Source of the DNA: Campylobacter cuniculorum DSM 23162 = LMG 24588
GTDB lineage: Bacteria; Campylobacterota; Campylobacteria; Campylobacterales; Campylobacteraceae
Length of the DNA stretch: 64,000 nt
Direction of reading: 5' to 3'
Assembly: GCF_002104335.1 (NCBI RefSeq)
Contig: NZ_CP020867.1
Location: 992,001-1,056,000 of the forward strand
The first letter of the stretch is position 1. Each line of letters begins with the position of its first letter. A program made the position numbers and the translations under genes. Of this stretch, positions 33,249-43,306 are shown in pieces. Under the pieces are notes generated by a model. That model did no database searches. It was not told the origin of the DNA and saw nothing but the letters and a program-made list of their open reading frames with translations.

Positions 33249-34268
33249 ATGGACAAAAATATTTTGCAAAGTTTAGATTCTAAAGACAAACAAACTCTAC
33301 AAAAAGGGCTTGAAAACCTCATCGAGCAAACTTATGTGATAGAACATGAATACAAAATTCTTAATGAAAACTACAATTCTTTAAAGGCTATGGTCAGTGA
33401 AATTATCGAGGTTTTACCTACGGCTCTTTGGATACTTGACACTCAAAAAAATATTATCTTGCAAAATCGCGAAGCTCTCAATCATTCTAATTTACTCAAA
33501 CAAATTAAACTTGAAAAAAAACATTATGAGCTTGAATTTGAGGGTCAATTTTATATCGTAAAAATCATCACTCAAAATCAAAAAACCATCATCAGTGCCA
33601 CAGACATTAGTGATGAAAAACGCAATGAAAGACTCGCAAGTATGGGAAGTGTTGCGGCTCATCTTGCCCATGAAATTCGCAATCCTATAGGCTCAATCTC
33701 TTTGCTTACTTCAACTCTTTTTTCTCGCAGTGAACTTAAAAATAAGCACATTGTTTTAGAAATTCAAAAAGCAATTTCAAGAGTTGAACGTATCGTTAAT
33801 TCAACCTTACTTTTTACCAAAGGAGTGCATATTAATGCGAGTGAATTTAATCTTTTGGAACTTAAAGACGAATGCGAACAGGCTATCAATTCTTATAATT
33901 TTTCAAGTGCTATTGAATTTGAAATCATTTTTTTAGATCTTAAAATCAAGGCTGACAAAGCTCTTTTAAGTCTTGTCTTGCAAAATCTTATCTATAACGG
34001 AATCGATGCAATAGAAGAAAATGAAAATCCAAAACCAAAAATAAAAATCATTGCAAGCATCGAAAAAAACAGCTTAATCATAAGGGTGTATGATAATGGT
34101 TGTGAAATTAAAGATGAAAATTTGGTTTTTGAAGCTTTTAAAACCACTAAACTCAAAGGAAATGGCTTAGGGCTTTCGCTTTCAAAAGAAATCATTAAAG
34201 CACACAACGGGGAATTGGGCTTTGAAAAGGAACCAAAGAATTTTTATCTGTCCTTGCCTTTGGTATAA
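33249..34268 (+). CDS. flgS: Flagellar sensor histidine kinase FlgS
   Basis: 339 residues, cytoplasmic with no membrane helix. A helical/PAS-like N-terminus precedes the H box HLAHEIRNPIGSIS (His141). N box NLIYNGIDAIEENE, G1 VYDNGCEI and G2 GNGLGLSLSKEIIKAHNG complete the HATPase domain. FlgS phosphorylates FlgR to activate sigma-54 flagellar genes once the export apparatus is assembled; its partner flgR is not in this window. In C. jejuni flgS can phase-vary; I see no long homopolymer here. Confidence 0.95.
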   Translation: MDKNILQSLDSKDKQTLQKGLENLIEQTYVIEHEYKILNENYNSLKAMVSEIIEVLPTALWILDTQKNIILQNREALNHSNLLKQIKLEKKHYELEFEGQFYIVKIITQNQKTIISATDISDEKRNERLASMGSVAAHLAHEIRNPIGSISLLTSTLFSRSELKNKHIVLEIQKAISRVERIVNSTLLFTKGVHINASEFNLLELKDECEQAINSYNFSSAIEFEIIFLDLKIKADKALLSLVLQNLIYNGIDAIEENENPKPKIKIIASIEKNSLIIRVYDNGCEIKDENLVFEAFKTTKLKGNGLGLSLSKEIIKAHNGELGFEKEPKNFYLSLPLV

Positions 34269-34897
34269 ATTGTGCATCCATGCTAAGAATACAAATATTA
34301 AAATTATCCTAAAAACACATAAATATTTTTGACCCATTATGACTAAAAATTAAATTTATTTTCTATAAGTTTAAAAAAATGTCATAAAAACAAATATCTA
34401 AACCAGAGCAAATCAAGAATTTTCATCACTTTTTCTCTATCAAAAATTCTCACACAAGGATTAATTATAATGATATTTTTAAAATTTTGTAATAAAAATT
34501 AATTTTTCTAAGATAAAAAAATTAAATTTTTATTTCACCATTTTTTTTAATACATCTTTTTTAATGCATCTAAAAACAAAATAATAAAAAAATAAAGTGG
34601 CAAGATTAAAAAAGAGCATTTATTTTACTTAGGTAAATATTAGAATTTTTAAGCAATTTTTAATTTTTCTAATTTTTTGTATTAATCTTAATTATGTTAA
34701 TCTTAAAATGAATTTTCTTCTTTAAAATCAAAAAAAATGACAAAAATTTATATTTTAAAATATGATTTTTAAATCATTTCGCCTTAGTTTTTAATCTTTT
34801 GAGAGCAAAATTTGCATGATTTTTTTGTCTTTTTACAAAGGTGCTTTCAGTTAAAAATTTTCTCAATCAAGCAAAAATCATCGATTCATCAAAGCAA
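34269..34897. other. AT-rich gene-free interval
   Basis: 629 bases between flgS and the end of aat. All six frames are dense with stops, base composition is extreme, and I recognise no protein remnant, RNA or repeat. It follows a junction where the gene order switches blocks relative to C. jejuni, so it may be rearrangement debris. Confidence 0.6.
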
Positions 34898-35551
34898 TTA
34901 AAGTAATTTTTGTAAATCTTTAAAATTTTCAAAACCACTTTCTTGTTCGCATTTTTTTTCTAAGATTGCAAGAAAATCTTTACGTGCAATGTTTTTAGCT
35001 CCCATAAATTCTAAATGCATATTATAAACTTGACAATCAATGATAAAATCATAGGGTTTTAAAAGTTCGCAGAGTTTAATCAAAGCAATTTTAGAAGCAT
35101 TTTTTCTCGCACTCACCATACTTTCACCAAAAAACACCTTCCCTAAAATCAAGCCATAAATTCCACCTATAAGCTCATCTTGCTCATAAAGCTCTAAGCT
35201 ATGTGCAAAACCTTGCTTAAAAAGCTCATTATAAACTCGTATAAAATCTTCATCAATCCAGCTTTGAACACGCATTTGTTTGCAAAGTGTGATTAATTTT
35301 AAAAAATCATAATCTAATTTTATCTCATAAGTTTTTAAAAATTTTCTCATATTTTTTTGAATGTGAATTTCATCGGGAAAAAGCACACATCGAGGATCCG
35401 GACACCACCAAGTTACAGGGTGATTTGTCCAAGGAAAAAGTCCAAAGGGATAAAGCTCTAAAATAAAATCACTCTCAAGCTCCGGACTTAAAAAAACAGG
35501 AGAGTCTTTAGGAGCGGTTAAAAGTTTAGAATACAATTTCGATTTGTCCAT
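34898..35551 (-). CDS. aat: Leucyl/phenylalanyl-tRNA--protein transferase
   Basis: 217 residues from ATG 35551 (MDKSKLYSKLL); a longer frame lies inside clpA. Family motifs are LYPFGLFPWTNHPVTWWCPDPR, SWIDEDFIRVYNELFKQGFAHS and GGIYGLILGKVFFGESM. It adds Leu or Phe to N-terminal Arg/Lys so that ClpS can present the protein to ClpAP (N-end rule). Gene order clpS-clpA-aat on one strand, with a 26-base clpA/aat overlap, places the whole pathway in one operon, as in C. jejuni Cj1107-1109. Confidence 0.95.
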   Translation of the reverse strand: MDKSKLYSKLLTAPKDSPVFLSPELESDFILELYPFGLFPWTNHPVTWWCPDPRCVLFPDEIHIQKNMRKFLKTYEIKLDYDFLKLITLCKQMRVQSWIDEDFIRVYNELFKQGFAHSLELYEQDELIGGIYGLILGKVFFGESMVSARKNASKIALIKLCELLKPYDFIIDCQVYNMHLEFMGAKNIARKDFLAILEKKCEQESGFENFKDLQKLL

Positions 35552-37661
35552 TTTTTCCAAGCTTGATTTTAGCAGTTCCACCTTTTTTGAGTTTTCCAAA
35601 AAGAATTTCATCGCTGACTTTTTCACCAATTTCTTCGGCAATAATACGTTTTAAAAGACGCACTCCAAATTCCTTCTGATAAGCTTTTTTTGCTAAGTGA
35701 ATTTTAACCTTTTCATCTGCAATTAAGCTGACATTTTTTAAATTTTTTGAAATTTCATCAAGTTCTTTTTGAACAATTTTGATTAAAATATTGTCATTAA
35801 GGTCGTTAAAATGTAGAATTTTGTCAAGTCTATTGATGAATTCAGGGGCGAAAAATTCCTTAATGGCACGATTGCTTTTTTCCTCATTTTTACTTAAAAA
35901 TCCAAGTTCATTGCTTTCTTTAAGTCCTAAATTTGAAGTCATAACAATGATAGTGTTCTTAAAATCAACCTTTAAACCACTATTGTCGGTAAGCATAGCA
36001 TTATCAAAGATTTGTAAAAAAGTATTACTAAGGTCCGGATGAGCCTTTTCTATCTCATCAAAAAGCACCACACTGAAAGGATTTTTGCGTATAGCATTAC
36101 TTAAAAGTCCGCCATCTTCATAGCCAATATAACCAGCAGGAGAGCCGATGAGCTTACTAAGAGCGTGTTTTTCAGCATACTCACTCATATCAAATCTTTC
36201 CAAATTCAAACCTAAGAATTTGGCTAAATTTTTACAAAGTTCTGTTTTTCCAACTCCACTTGAACCTGTAAAAAGAAAAATTCCTCGAGGAGAATTTTGA
36301 TTCTTAAACCCTGCGTAACTTTGTTTTAAGGTTGCACAAAGACTATTAATCACTTCATCTTGTCCAAAAATTCTACTTTTTAATTTTGCATTAAGACTCA
36401 TCAAAGCCTTATTTTGGTCAAATTCAAAAATTTGATGAGAATGAGTCATTTTGGCTAAGGTCAGTTCTAAATCCTTTAAAGTCGCTGTTTTTTTAGCCTT
36501 TTGACGCAAAGCAAATGAAGCTCCGAGCTCGTCAATTAAATCAATAGCAGAATCGGGCAGGAATTTGTCATTGAAAAATTTTTTACCCCATTCTACACTT
36601 GCTTCTAAAATTTCATCGCTGAGTTTAATATGATGGAAATTTTCATATTTGCTTTTTAAGCCTTTTAAGATAAGCAAACATTCTTCTTTACTCGGTTCAT
36701 CAACATTAATTTTAGCAAAACGACGACTTAAAGCTTTGTTTTTATCAAAGGTATTTTTGTATTCTAAAAAGGTTGTTGCACCAATGCATTTTAATGTTCC
36801 TTTACTCAAAGCAGGTTTTAAGAGATTTGAAAAATCCGTATGGCTTTCACCCGCTGCTCCTGCTCCTACTATGGTGTGAATTTCATCGATAAAAAGTATA
36901 GCATTTGGGATAAGAGAAAGTTCGCTTAACACTTCTTTGATACGTTTTTCAAAATCCCCGCGATATTTTGTACCTGAAAGAAGTCCCGTGATGTCAAGGC
37001 TATAAATTTTTGCATTAAGCAATTGTTTTGGGACTCTTTTTTCAAAGATAGCCAAAGCTAAACCTTCAACGATAGCCGTTTTTCCAACTCCTGCTTCTCC
37101 GATTAAAACAGGATTGTTTTTTTTACGACGTGCTAAAATTTGCATCATTCTTTCAAGTTCAAAATTTCTGCCAACTAAAGGATCAATCTTACCTTCACTT
37201 GCTAAAAGAGTGAGCTCACTTGTGTAAAGATTTAAATGTTCTAAATTGTTTAAATCTTTTATTTCTTTGAGTTTTTGAAAATTAAGTTCATGTTTTTGAA
37301 GTAAATAATTTGAATAACTTCTTCCATCTTGCAAGATTTTATCTAAAAAATCGATGGTTTTTATGCTTTTATTAGGATTTTCTTTTTTGATTGTATTGAG
37401 AATTTCATCTAAAACTATAGAATTAACAGGTTCAATTCTTTTCGTTAAACTTTCATTTTTTTGAGAAAGATAATCCCTTAACTCATTTTCCAAAAGTTCA
37501 AAATCCCCATCGCCAAATTCCTTAAAAATTGCCTTAAAATCCCCGCTAGATTTGAGTAAAGCAAAGAGCAAATGTTCGCAGGTTATAAATTCATGGTGAT
37601 TGACAAGACTTAAATTTTTAGCACCGACAAGATATATTTTAAGCTCTTCTTGATATTTCAT
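35526..37661 (-). CDS. clpA: ATP-dependent Clp protease ATP-binding subunit ClpA
   Basis: 711 residues with two AAA+ modules. The N-domain (about 1-145) is followed by Walker A GEAGVGKT (188-195) with LFIDEIHTIVGAGAA, and the second module by GSSGVGKTE (about 465) with VLFDEIEKAHPD. It unfolds substrates for ClpP. The start overlaps the clpS stop by 4 bases. An IGF/IGL-type ClpP-docking loop is expected in the second module; I did not localise it with certainty. Confidence 0.96.
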   Translation of the reverse strand: MKYQEELKIYLVGAKNLSLVNHHEFITCEHLLFALLKSSGDFKAIFKEFGDGDFELLENELRDYLSQKNESLTKRIEPVNSIVLDEILNTIKKENPNKSIKTIDFLDKILQDGRSYSNYLLQKHELNFQKLKEIKDLNNLEHLNLYTSELTLLASEGKIDPLVGRNFELERMMQILARRKKNNPVLIGEAGVGKTAIVEGLALAIFEKRVPKQLLNAKIYSLDITGLLSGTKYRGDFEKRIKEVLSELSLIPNAILFIDEIHTIVGAGAAGESHTDFSNLLKPALSKGTLKCIGATTFLEYKNTFDKNKALSRRFAKINVDEPSKEECLLILKGLKSKYENFHHIKLSDEILEASVEWGKKFFNDKFLPDSAIDLIDELGASFALRQKAKKTATLKDLELTLAKMTHSHQIFEFDQNKALMSLNAKLKSRIFGQDEVINSLCATLKQSYAGFKNQNSPRGIFLFTGSSGVGKTELCKNLAKFLGLNLERFDMSEYAEKHALSKLIGSPAGYIGYEDGGLLSNAIRKNPFSVVLFDEIEKAHPDLSNTFLQIFDNAMLTDNSGLKVDFKNTIIVMTSNLGLKESNELGFLSKNEEKSNRAIKEFFAPEFINRLDKILHFNDLNDNILIKIVQKELDEISKNLKNVSLIADEKVKIHLAKKAYQKEFGVRLLKRIIAEEIGEKVSDEILFGKLKKGGTAKIKLGKNGQIEIVF

Positions 37662-37954
37662 TCTTCCTCCACTCTGGTTTGTAATGGAAAATTCGCCATT
37701 TTTGCCATATCATTAACCTTTTTTTGTTTTGAAAGAGCGATTTCTTGTGTGTAAATTCCACAGACTCCACTTCCCTTAGAATGCACTTCAAGCATAATTT
37801 TGCTGGCGTTGTTAAAATCATGATGAAAAACACTGATTAAAACTTCGATAACAAAATCCATAGTTGTAACTTCATCATTTAAAAGTAAGACTTTAAACAT
37901 CTTTGGTTCTTTAAGTTTGTTTTGTTCTAAAATTTTTGTTTTCGTTGGCATCAT
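37658..37954 (-). CDS. clpS: ClpS adaptor protein
   Basis: 98 residues with FKVLLLNDEVTTMDFVIEVL and EVHSKGSGVCGIYTQEIA, the two hallmark segments of ClpS (N-degron pocket and ClpA-binding face). It delivers N-end-rule substrates to ClpAP. It overlaps clpA by 4 bases and abuts the thioredoxin-like gene. Confidence 0.95.
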   Translation of the reverse strand: MMPTKTKILEQNKLKEPKMFKVLLLNDEVTTMDFVIEVLISVFHHDFNNASKIMLEVHSKGSGVCGIYTQEIALSKQKKVNDMAKMANFPLQTRVEEE

Positions 37955-38553
37955 TAGCCCTTATAAATTCGTTCTAAATCTTTTTGTATAACCATTGTAG
38001 GCACCTTTCCAAGATAAAAATTCACCTTTTCTTTTCCACCCCAATAATCACTTAAATTTTGATATTGTCCTTCTTTTAGAACCACCTTAAATGGCAATTG
38101 CTCCATATTATGATAGTCTATATCCTCTAAAATTTGAGCAATGATTCTATCATTTTGCTTATCATTGCTTAGAAAATAATACGCTCCATAATCATCAGCG
38201 AATTTCTTTACAGCCTCATCGCTCACATCTTCAAAATGACTCAAACCTATGATAACAAAATATTGAGCATTATCTCTCCAAAGTTTGCTAAGGTCTAAAG
38301 CTTCTTCTTTGCAAGGAGCACAAAAAGTTCCAAAAAAATCAAACATAAGAATTTTATTCTCTTCGCCCTCTATCATAAAACCTTTATCTGTGCGAATGAG
38401 TGTCTTAGAACCACCATTGACACTATGTAAAGTGATTTTTTCACCAAGCTTGAATTTTTCAAACATTAGGTCATTTTTAACCTCTTCATCATTACAGGCT
38501 ATGGTAAAAAATCCTATAAGCATAATTATACTTAATTTTAAAAATTTTTTCAT
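37954..38553 (-). CDS. TlpA-like thioredoxin lipoprotein
   Basis: 199 residues. The N-terminus ends in a lipobox-like MIGFFTIAC (Cys20), predicting an inner- or outer-membrane lipoprotein facing the periplasm. The thioredoxin fold has LMFDFFGTFCAPCKEEALDL, with the redox pair CAPC, and a cis-Pro segment GKVPTMVI. It resembles C. jejuni Cj1106. Such proteins reduce disulfides or serve cytochrome maturation; the specific target is unknown. Confidence 0.88.
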   Translation of the reverse strand: MKKFLKLSIIMLIGFFTIACNDEEVKNDLMFEKFKLGEKITLHSVNGGSKTLIRTDKGFMIEGEENKILMFDFFGTFCAPCKEEALDLSKLWRDNAQYFVIIGLSHFEDVSDEAVKKFADDYGAYYFLSNDKQNDRIIAQILEDIDYHNMEQLPFKVVLKEGQYQNLSDYWGGKEKVNFYLGKVPTMVIQKDLERIYKG

Positions 38554-38562
38554 CTTAAATCC

Positions 38563-39015
38563 TTATAAATTTTTCATTGCCATCTTAGCATCTAAATCAG
38601 CTTGCTTTCTTTTCAAGGTTTGACGTTTATCATGCAAATTTTTACCCTTAGCTAGAGCCAAAGTCGCCTTTGCTTTATTTTTAGCATTAAAATACAAATC
38701 TAAAATCACCAAAGTATAACCTTCAATGCTCACTTTTCCTAAAAGCTTGTCGATTTGTTTTCTATGCATTAGAAGTTTTCTAGCACCTCGTTCTTCGTGT
38801 TTATAATAAGAATGTGTTGTGCTAAGATATGAAATGTGTGCATTGAGTAAAAAAAGCTCTCCTTTAATAATGCGGACAAAAGAATCTTTTAAATTCGCTC
38901 TTGCTTGTCTAAGAGCAACAACCTCACTGCCTTTTAAAACAAGTCCCGCTTCAAAAGTTTCAATAATACTATAATCAAACAAAGCTTTTTTATTTCTTGC
39001 GATAATTTTTTTCAT
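38563..39015 (-). CDS. smpB: SsrA-binding protein SmpB
   Basis: 150 residues from ATG 39015, which overlaps the ispE stop; a TTG two codons upstream is less likely. Signatures: [40 protein letters not shown] and the C-terminal basic tail [17 protein letters not shown]. It binds tmRNA and rescues stalled ribosomes, feeding tagged proteins to Clp proteases encoded alongside. Confidence 0.96.
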   Translation of the reverse strand: MKKIIARNKKALFDYSIIETFEAGLVLKGSEVVALRQARANLKDSFVRIIKGELFLLNAHISYLSTTHSYYKHEERGARKLLMHRKQIDKLLGKVSIEGYTLVILDLYFNAKNKAKATLALAKGKNLHDKRQTLKRKQADLDAKMAMKNL

Positions 39016-39773
39016 TTGCAAACCTTAAAAACACTGCTTCCACTTCCACTAAGAAAAAAATTTGCCTCTAAAAACTTTTGCATTTTAGGATATAAAGCTA
39101 CACAAGAAGTAAATAAATCGTTAAGTTGTAAATTTTCATATTCTAAAAGTTGCGTAGTTTTAAGCTTTTCAAAGAGTTTTGCGTTTTTTTCATTTTGTTT
39201 AAAATCAAACACACTTTCATCAAATTTTTGATAAACAGCTGAAGTTTGACAAGCAATTTGAGGAAAATTCCATTCAAGTTTTGGAATTTCATCTTCAAAT
39301 TCTTGTATCATTTCTCCACATCCACCCACATTTGCACTTTTAAAACCGCTTAAAAAAAACGCTATATCAGAGCCCAATTTCATGCTTAATTGAACGAGTT
39401 TTTCTTTAGAAATTCTAAGATTTAATTCCTCATTCATCATCATCAAAAAACAAGCTGCATCAGAGCTTCCACCCCCAAGTCCTGCACAAACGGGGATATT
39501 TTTAACCAGTTTTAAACTCTTATTTTTAAAAAATTCTTTTAGCTCATTTTCGTAACCTTGATTGCAAAGCAAATCATAGGCTTTTTTTATGATATTGTTT
39601 TCACATTCAAAATCACTGATGAGTTCAAAACCCTCTTTGAATTTTTCATCTTGTAAAATCAGCTCATCATAAGGCTCATCAAGCAAGATAAAACGCGATT
39701 TTATGAGATGATAAGAACGTTTATCCCGACCTATGAGTTTAAGAAAAATATTAGCTTTAGCCCGAGCTTTCAT
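39012..39773 (-). CDS. ispE: 4-diphosphocytidyl-2-C-methyl-D-erythritol kinase
   Basis: 253 residues, GHMP kinase of the MEP isoprenoid pathway. ATP-binding glycine/serine loop [19 protein letters not shown] (about 95-113); an N-terminal [11 protein letters not shown] segment and a C-terminal [11 protein letters not shown]. It overlaps smpB and csrA by 4 bases at either end. Confidence 0.95.
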   Translation of the reverse strand: MKARAKANIFLKLIGRDKRSYHLIKSRFILLDEPYDELILQDEKFKEGFELISDFECENNIIKKAYDLLCNQGYENELKEFFKNKSLKLVKNIPVCAGLGGGSSDAACFLMMMNEELNLRISKEKLVQLSMKLGSDIAFFLSGFKSANVGGCGEMIQEFEDEIPKLEWNFPQIACQTSAVYQKFDESVFDFKQNEKNAKLFEKLKTTQLLEYENLQLNDLFTSCVALYPKMQKFLEANFFLSGSGSSVFKVCK

Positions 39774-39997
39774 TTTTTAAGCTTTTTACTTAGAATTTCG
39801 AGTTTAACATCATTTTGAGTTGCAGAATGCAAATTTTCATCTTTGATTTGAGTGATAAGCTCTTTTCTTAAAATCATCAAAGATTTTGGTGCTTCTATAC
39901 CGATTTTAGCACAACCTTTGGTGGTTTGTATGATTTTAATCTCTATATTATCACCGATTTGTATGCTTTCATTTTCTTTTCTTGATAGTATTAACAT
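39770..39997 (-). CDS. csrA: Carbon storage regulator CsrA
   Basis: 75 residues: [20 protein letters not shown] then [16 protein letters not shown], the standard CsrA RNA-binding strand arrangement (R6 and the basic LMILRKEL patch). It is a post-transcriptional repressor; in C. jejuni it controls flagellin translation and is antagonised by FliW. Overlaps ispE by 4 and truB by 7 bases. Confidence 0.97.
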   Translation of the reverse strand: MLILSRKENESIQIGDNIEIKIIQTTKGCAKIGIEAPKSLMILRKELITQIKDENLHSATQNDVKLEILSKKLKK

Positions 39998-40809
39998 TTT
40001 TTAACCTTATTAAGAATATATTTTACTTTATTATCTTTAATATCAATGATACAAAAAAAATTCTTATTTTGTATATAATAACTTCCCTCTTCTTGAAATT
40101 CAAGCTCTTCAAGCTCTATTTTATCGCCATTTTCAAGTTTGCTTACATCTTTAAGAAAATTTTCCTTTAGATCCAAATATTCTAACACATTTAAATCTTT
40201 TTCATCTTCGTAGCTAAAATTTCCTTCTTGAACACGTTCTAAGGCACTCAAAGTTGCATCAATGCCAAGTTTTTGAGCAAAAATTTCACAATAAGAGCGT
40301 ATATAAGCTCCTTCACTCACACAAAGTTCAAGACTGAGGAAAGGATGCATATAATGCAAAATTTTACAATAAAAAATTTGCATTTTGCATTTTTTTAAAG
40401 AAATTATTTCGCCTTTTTTAGCAAATTCATAAGCTCTTTTACCTTGAATTCTCTTAGCACTAAATTGCGGAGGTGTGAAAGTGATTTCACCTAAGAGCTC
40501 TTCTTTGATTTTTTCAAGTTTATCTAAATCAAAAATAGGAAGTTTCACAACACTTTGTATGTTTTTATTATCAAAACTTAAAGAATGAACCCCAAACCAA
40601 AATGTGGCACGATAAATTTTTGGACTTTTTTTAAGAAAACGAAAAAGTTTGGTAAATTGTCCAAAAGCTATGATTAAAACGCCTTGAGCAAAAGGATCAA
40701 GTGTGCCTGAATATCCAGCTTTTTTAACCTTATATCTTTTTTTAAGTGAGCTTAAAAAGGCATTTGAACTCATTTCTACTTTTTTATAAGCAACAAAAAG
40801 TCTATTCAT
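39991..40809 (-). CDS. truB: tRNA pseudouridine-55 synthase TruB
   Basis: 272 residues. The catalytic motif [20 protein letters not shown] contains Asp38. Downstream [20 protein letters not shown] and SEGAYIRSY are family segments. Modifies U55 in the T-psi-C loop of tRNAs. It overlaps uvrD by 4 bases. Confidence 0.96.
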   Translation of the reverse strand: MNRLFVAYKKVEMSSNAFLSSLKKRYKVKKAGYSGTLDPFAQGVLIIAFGQFTKLFRFLKKSPKIYRATFWFGVHSLSFDNKNIQSVVKLPIFDLDKLEKIKEELLGEITFTPPQFSAKRIQGKRAYEFAKKGEIISLKKCKMQIFYCKILHYMHPFLSLELCVSEGAYIRSYCEIFAQKLGIDATLSALERVQEGNFSYEDEKDLNVLEYLDLKENFLKDVSKLENGDKIELEELEFQEEGSYYIQNKNFFCIIDIKDNKVKYILNKVKKC

Positions 40810-42872
40810 AGGGCTTTTTCTACAAAAGAAGCTAAAATAATGCGTTTGATTCCGCCAAAATTGATATGAAGCATTTGTTCTTTTTCTGTCTGTATATCTA
40901 CAATTCTACCGATACCGAAAATTTTATGCTTGATTAAATCTCCTTTGTTAAATTTTTGTTTTTTTTCATATTCTTCATTTTCCTCTGTGATTTTCTGACT
41001 TTCATTTAAAAATCTACTTTTTTCAAGTCTTGTTCTTGCACCTTTATAAAATCTTGAATCCGCATAACTCAAACAAAGAGCCTTTTTTGCACGTGTTATA
41101 GCAACATAAGCAAGTCTTCTTTCTTCTTCTATATCACTTGTTTCAGAATGAAGGGGAAAAAATCCTTCTTCAAGTCCGGCAATAAAAACATAATCAAATT
41201 CCAAACCCTTACTCGCATGTATGCTCATCACATAAACGCACTCTCCACTGACTCCATCTTGTTCACTTAAAAGCGAAAGTTCATTAAGAATTTCATTCAA
41301 ATTTTCATAATGTTCATTTTTAATTTTATCCTTCATTCCCGCATAAAATTCATCAAGATTGCGAATTCTATCCTCTCCATCTGCTTGAGTCTTGTAATAT
41401 TCTTTGAATTTAAACTCACTTTCTAATTTATCAAATAATCTTTCTAAAGTCTCACATTCTTTTAAATTTTTAATATGCTCGATGAATCCATGAATTTCTT
41501 TATCGAGTTTTTTTGCAAAAAAACCGCTTCCTTCAAGATTGCAAAGGGCTTCAAACAAAGAAATTTTTTCTTTATTGGCATAATTTTCTAATTTTTCTAA
41601 GGTACTTGCACCAAAGCCTCTTTTGGGATAATTGATGATGGCTTTAAAAGAAAAATCGTCATTGAAATTGCTTAAAAATCTTAGATAAGAAAGTATATTT
41701 TTAATTTCTAATCTCTCATAAAATTTCATTCCGCTTAAAAGCTTATAGGGAATTTTTTCTTTATTAAAGACCTCTTCTAAAGAACGCGAAAGAGCATTGA
41801 CTCGAAAAAGCACAGCGATTTTATTGGCTTTAATTCCTTTTTGAATGAGTCTTTTAATTCTTAAAACAAGTTCTTTGGCTTCTTCTTTTTCATCAAGAGC
41901 TTGTAAAATTTCAAGTGCATCGCCTTGCTCTTTCGTGCAAACAAGCTCCTTGCCGAGTCTATTTTCATTGTGTTTTATAAGCTCATTTGCAGCTTGGATA
42001 ATCGTTTGTGTGGAGCGATAATTTTTTTCAAGTTTGACAAGTTTGACATTTTTAAATTCATTTTGAAAATTTAAGATATTATCAATCTTTGCTCCACGCC
42101 AACTATAAATGCTTTGATCATCATCTCCTACAACGCAAATGTTTTCATGTGCTGTGCAAAGATTTTTAAGAATTTTATGTTGTAAATCATTAGTATCTTG
42201 ATATTCATCAACCATAATATAATGATAAAATTCACTTTGTTCCTTTGCAAAATTTTCATCCCTCTCAAGCAAAGTATTACTCAACATCAAAAGATCGTCA
42301 AAATCCACAAAATTATATTTTAAGAGATAGTTTTGATAATTTTGATAATATAAAGCAATTTTTTCAAATTTTTTATATTTTTCTGGCTCATTTTTAAAAA
42401 AATTCAAATCCTCAAAAACCTCTTCAACACCCTTAGAATGATTCTTAAAATGTGAAATATAGTGAAGAATATTTGAAGCATTTTCTTTTTCGTCGATGAT
42501 TTCTTTTAAAATTTTTTTTGTATCGCTCGTATCGAGTATATTAAAATCGTTTTTGCGTCCTAGTTTTTCTATATGCAATCTTAAAAATAAAAGCCCAAAT
42601 TTATGAAAAGTGCAAAGCAAGGGATTTCCATAAAAAGAATCATTTCCTATAAGATTTAAAGCCCTTGTTTTCATTTCATTTGCGGCTTTATTTGTAAAAG
42701 TTAAGGTTAGGGTATTAAGGGCTGGAATTCCCACTTCACTGATAAGATATGCAAGACGGGTCGTAATGGTTTTAGTCTTTCCACTTCCAGCACCTGCTAA
42801 AATCAGCATAGCTCCATCGATATGTTGCACAGCCTCGATTTGACTTTCATTGAGTCCTTTAAAAAGATTCAT
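40806..42872 (-). CDS. uvrD: UvrD/PcrA/Rep-type DNA helicase
   Basis: 688 residues, superfamily 1A helicase. Motif [11 protein letters not shown] (about 27-36), Ia [76 protein letters not shown] and [17 protein letters not shown]. The C-terminus ([13 protein letters not shown]) is PcrA-like. Functions in nucleotide excision repair, mismatch-linked unwinding or replication restart. UvrD versus Rep cannot be separated by eye. Confidence 0.95.
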   Translation of the reverse strand: MNLFKGLNESQIEAVQHIDGAMLILAGAGSGKTKTITTRLAYLISEVGIPALNTLTLTFTNKAANEMKTRALNLIGNDSFYGNPLLCTFHKFGLLFLRLHIEKLGRKNDFNILDTSDTKKILKEIIDEKENASNILHYISHFKNHSKGVEEVFEDLNFFKNEPEKYKKFEKIALYYQNYQNYLLKYNFVDFDDLLMLSNTLLERDENFAKEQSEFYHYIMVDEYQDTNDLQHKILKNLCTAHENICVVGDDDQSIYSWRGAKIDNILNFQNEFKNVKLVKLEKNYRSTQTIIQAANELIKHNENRLGKELVCTKEQGDALEILQALDEKEEAKELVLRIKRLIQKGIKANKIAVLFRVNALSRSLEEVFNKEKIPYKLLSGMKFYERLEIKNILSYLRFLSNFNDDFSFKAIINYPKRGFGASTLEKLENYANKEKISLFEALCNLEGSGFFAKKLDKEIHGFIEHIKNLKECETLERLFDKLESEFKFKEYYKTQADGEDRIRNLDEFYAGMKDKIKNEHYENLNEILNELSLLSEQDGVSGECVYVMSIHASKGLEFDYVFIAGLEEGFFPLHSETSDIEEERRLAYVAITRAKKALCLSYADSRFYKGARTRLEKSRFLNESQKITEENEEYEKKQKFNKGDLIKHKIFGIGRIVDIQTEKEQMLHINFGGIKRIILASFVEKAL

Positions 42873-43306
42873 TTTTTAAATAAATTCTTATTTTTAGGAT
42901 TATTAAGAAAAATATCGATAGAATTTTGAGTGAGATTTTCACTTTTTTCGCGTTTATAAAGGCTAAAATTCACAAATAAAACATTATTTTCAACTTGAAT
43001 GTGTGTGATAGCTCCAAGATCAACGCTTACAAAGGTGGCAAAATCTTCAGGACCAAAACCTGCGTGGAAATTGATTTTTTCTTTATCAAGCCTAATGGAT
43101 TCAAAGGTATAACCTGCAAGAGCAAAGACTGCATAGGGATTCTTTTTTATGTCTAAATTTTCGGGTAAAACCGGATCAAAATCAACAAATTCAGTCTTAA
43201 CAGCAATAGAAAAAAAAATATTCTTATCCATTAACATTTCAAGGACATTAAAACAATGTTTTTGCATCAATTTGATAAAATTTTCATCTTCTAAAAATTT
43301 AAGCAT
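42869..43306 (-). CDS. Conserved hypothetical protein
   Basis: 145 residues from ATG 43306 (MLKFLEDENFIKLMQK), overlapping the pepF stop by 8 bases; an earlier start lies inside pepF. The protein is beta-rich, with DFDPVLPENL, KKNPYAVFALAGYTFES and NFHAGFGPEDFATFVSVDLG. No membrane segment, and no family I recognise. Equivalent of C. jejuni Cj1100. Confidence 0.8.
   Translation of the reverse strand: MLKFLEDENFIKLMQKHCFNVLEMLMDKNIFFSIAVKTEFVDFDPVLPENLDIKKNPYAVFALAGYTFESIRLDKEKINFHAGFGPEDFATFVSVDLGAITHIQVENNVLFVNFSLYKREKSENLTQNSIDIFLNNPKNKNLFKK

Noticed and set aside
34898-35641. Longer frame for aat beginning inside clpA
   Set aside because: The extra 30 residues are the clpA C-terminal coding region in another frame; family length fits ATG 35551.
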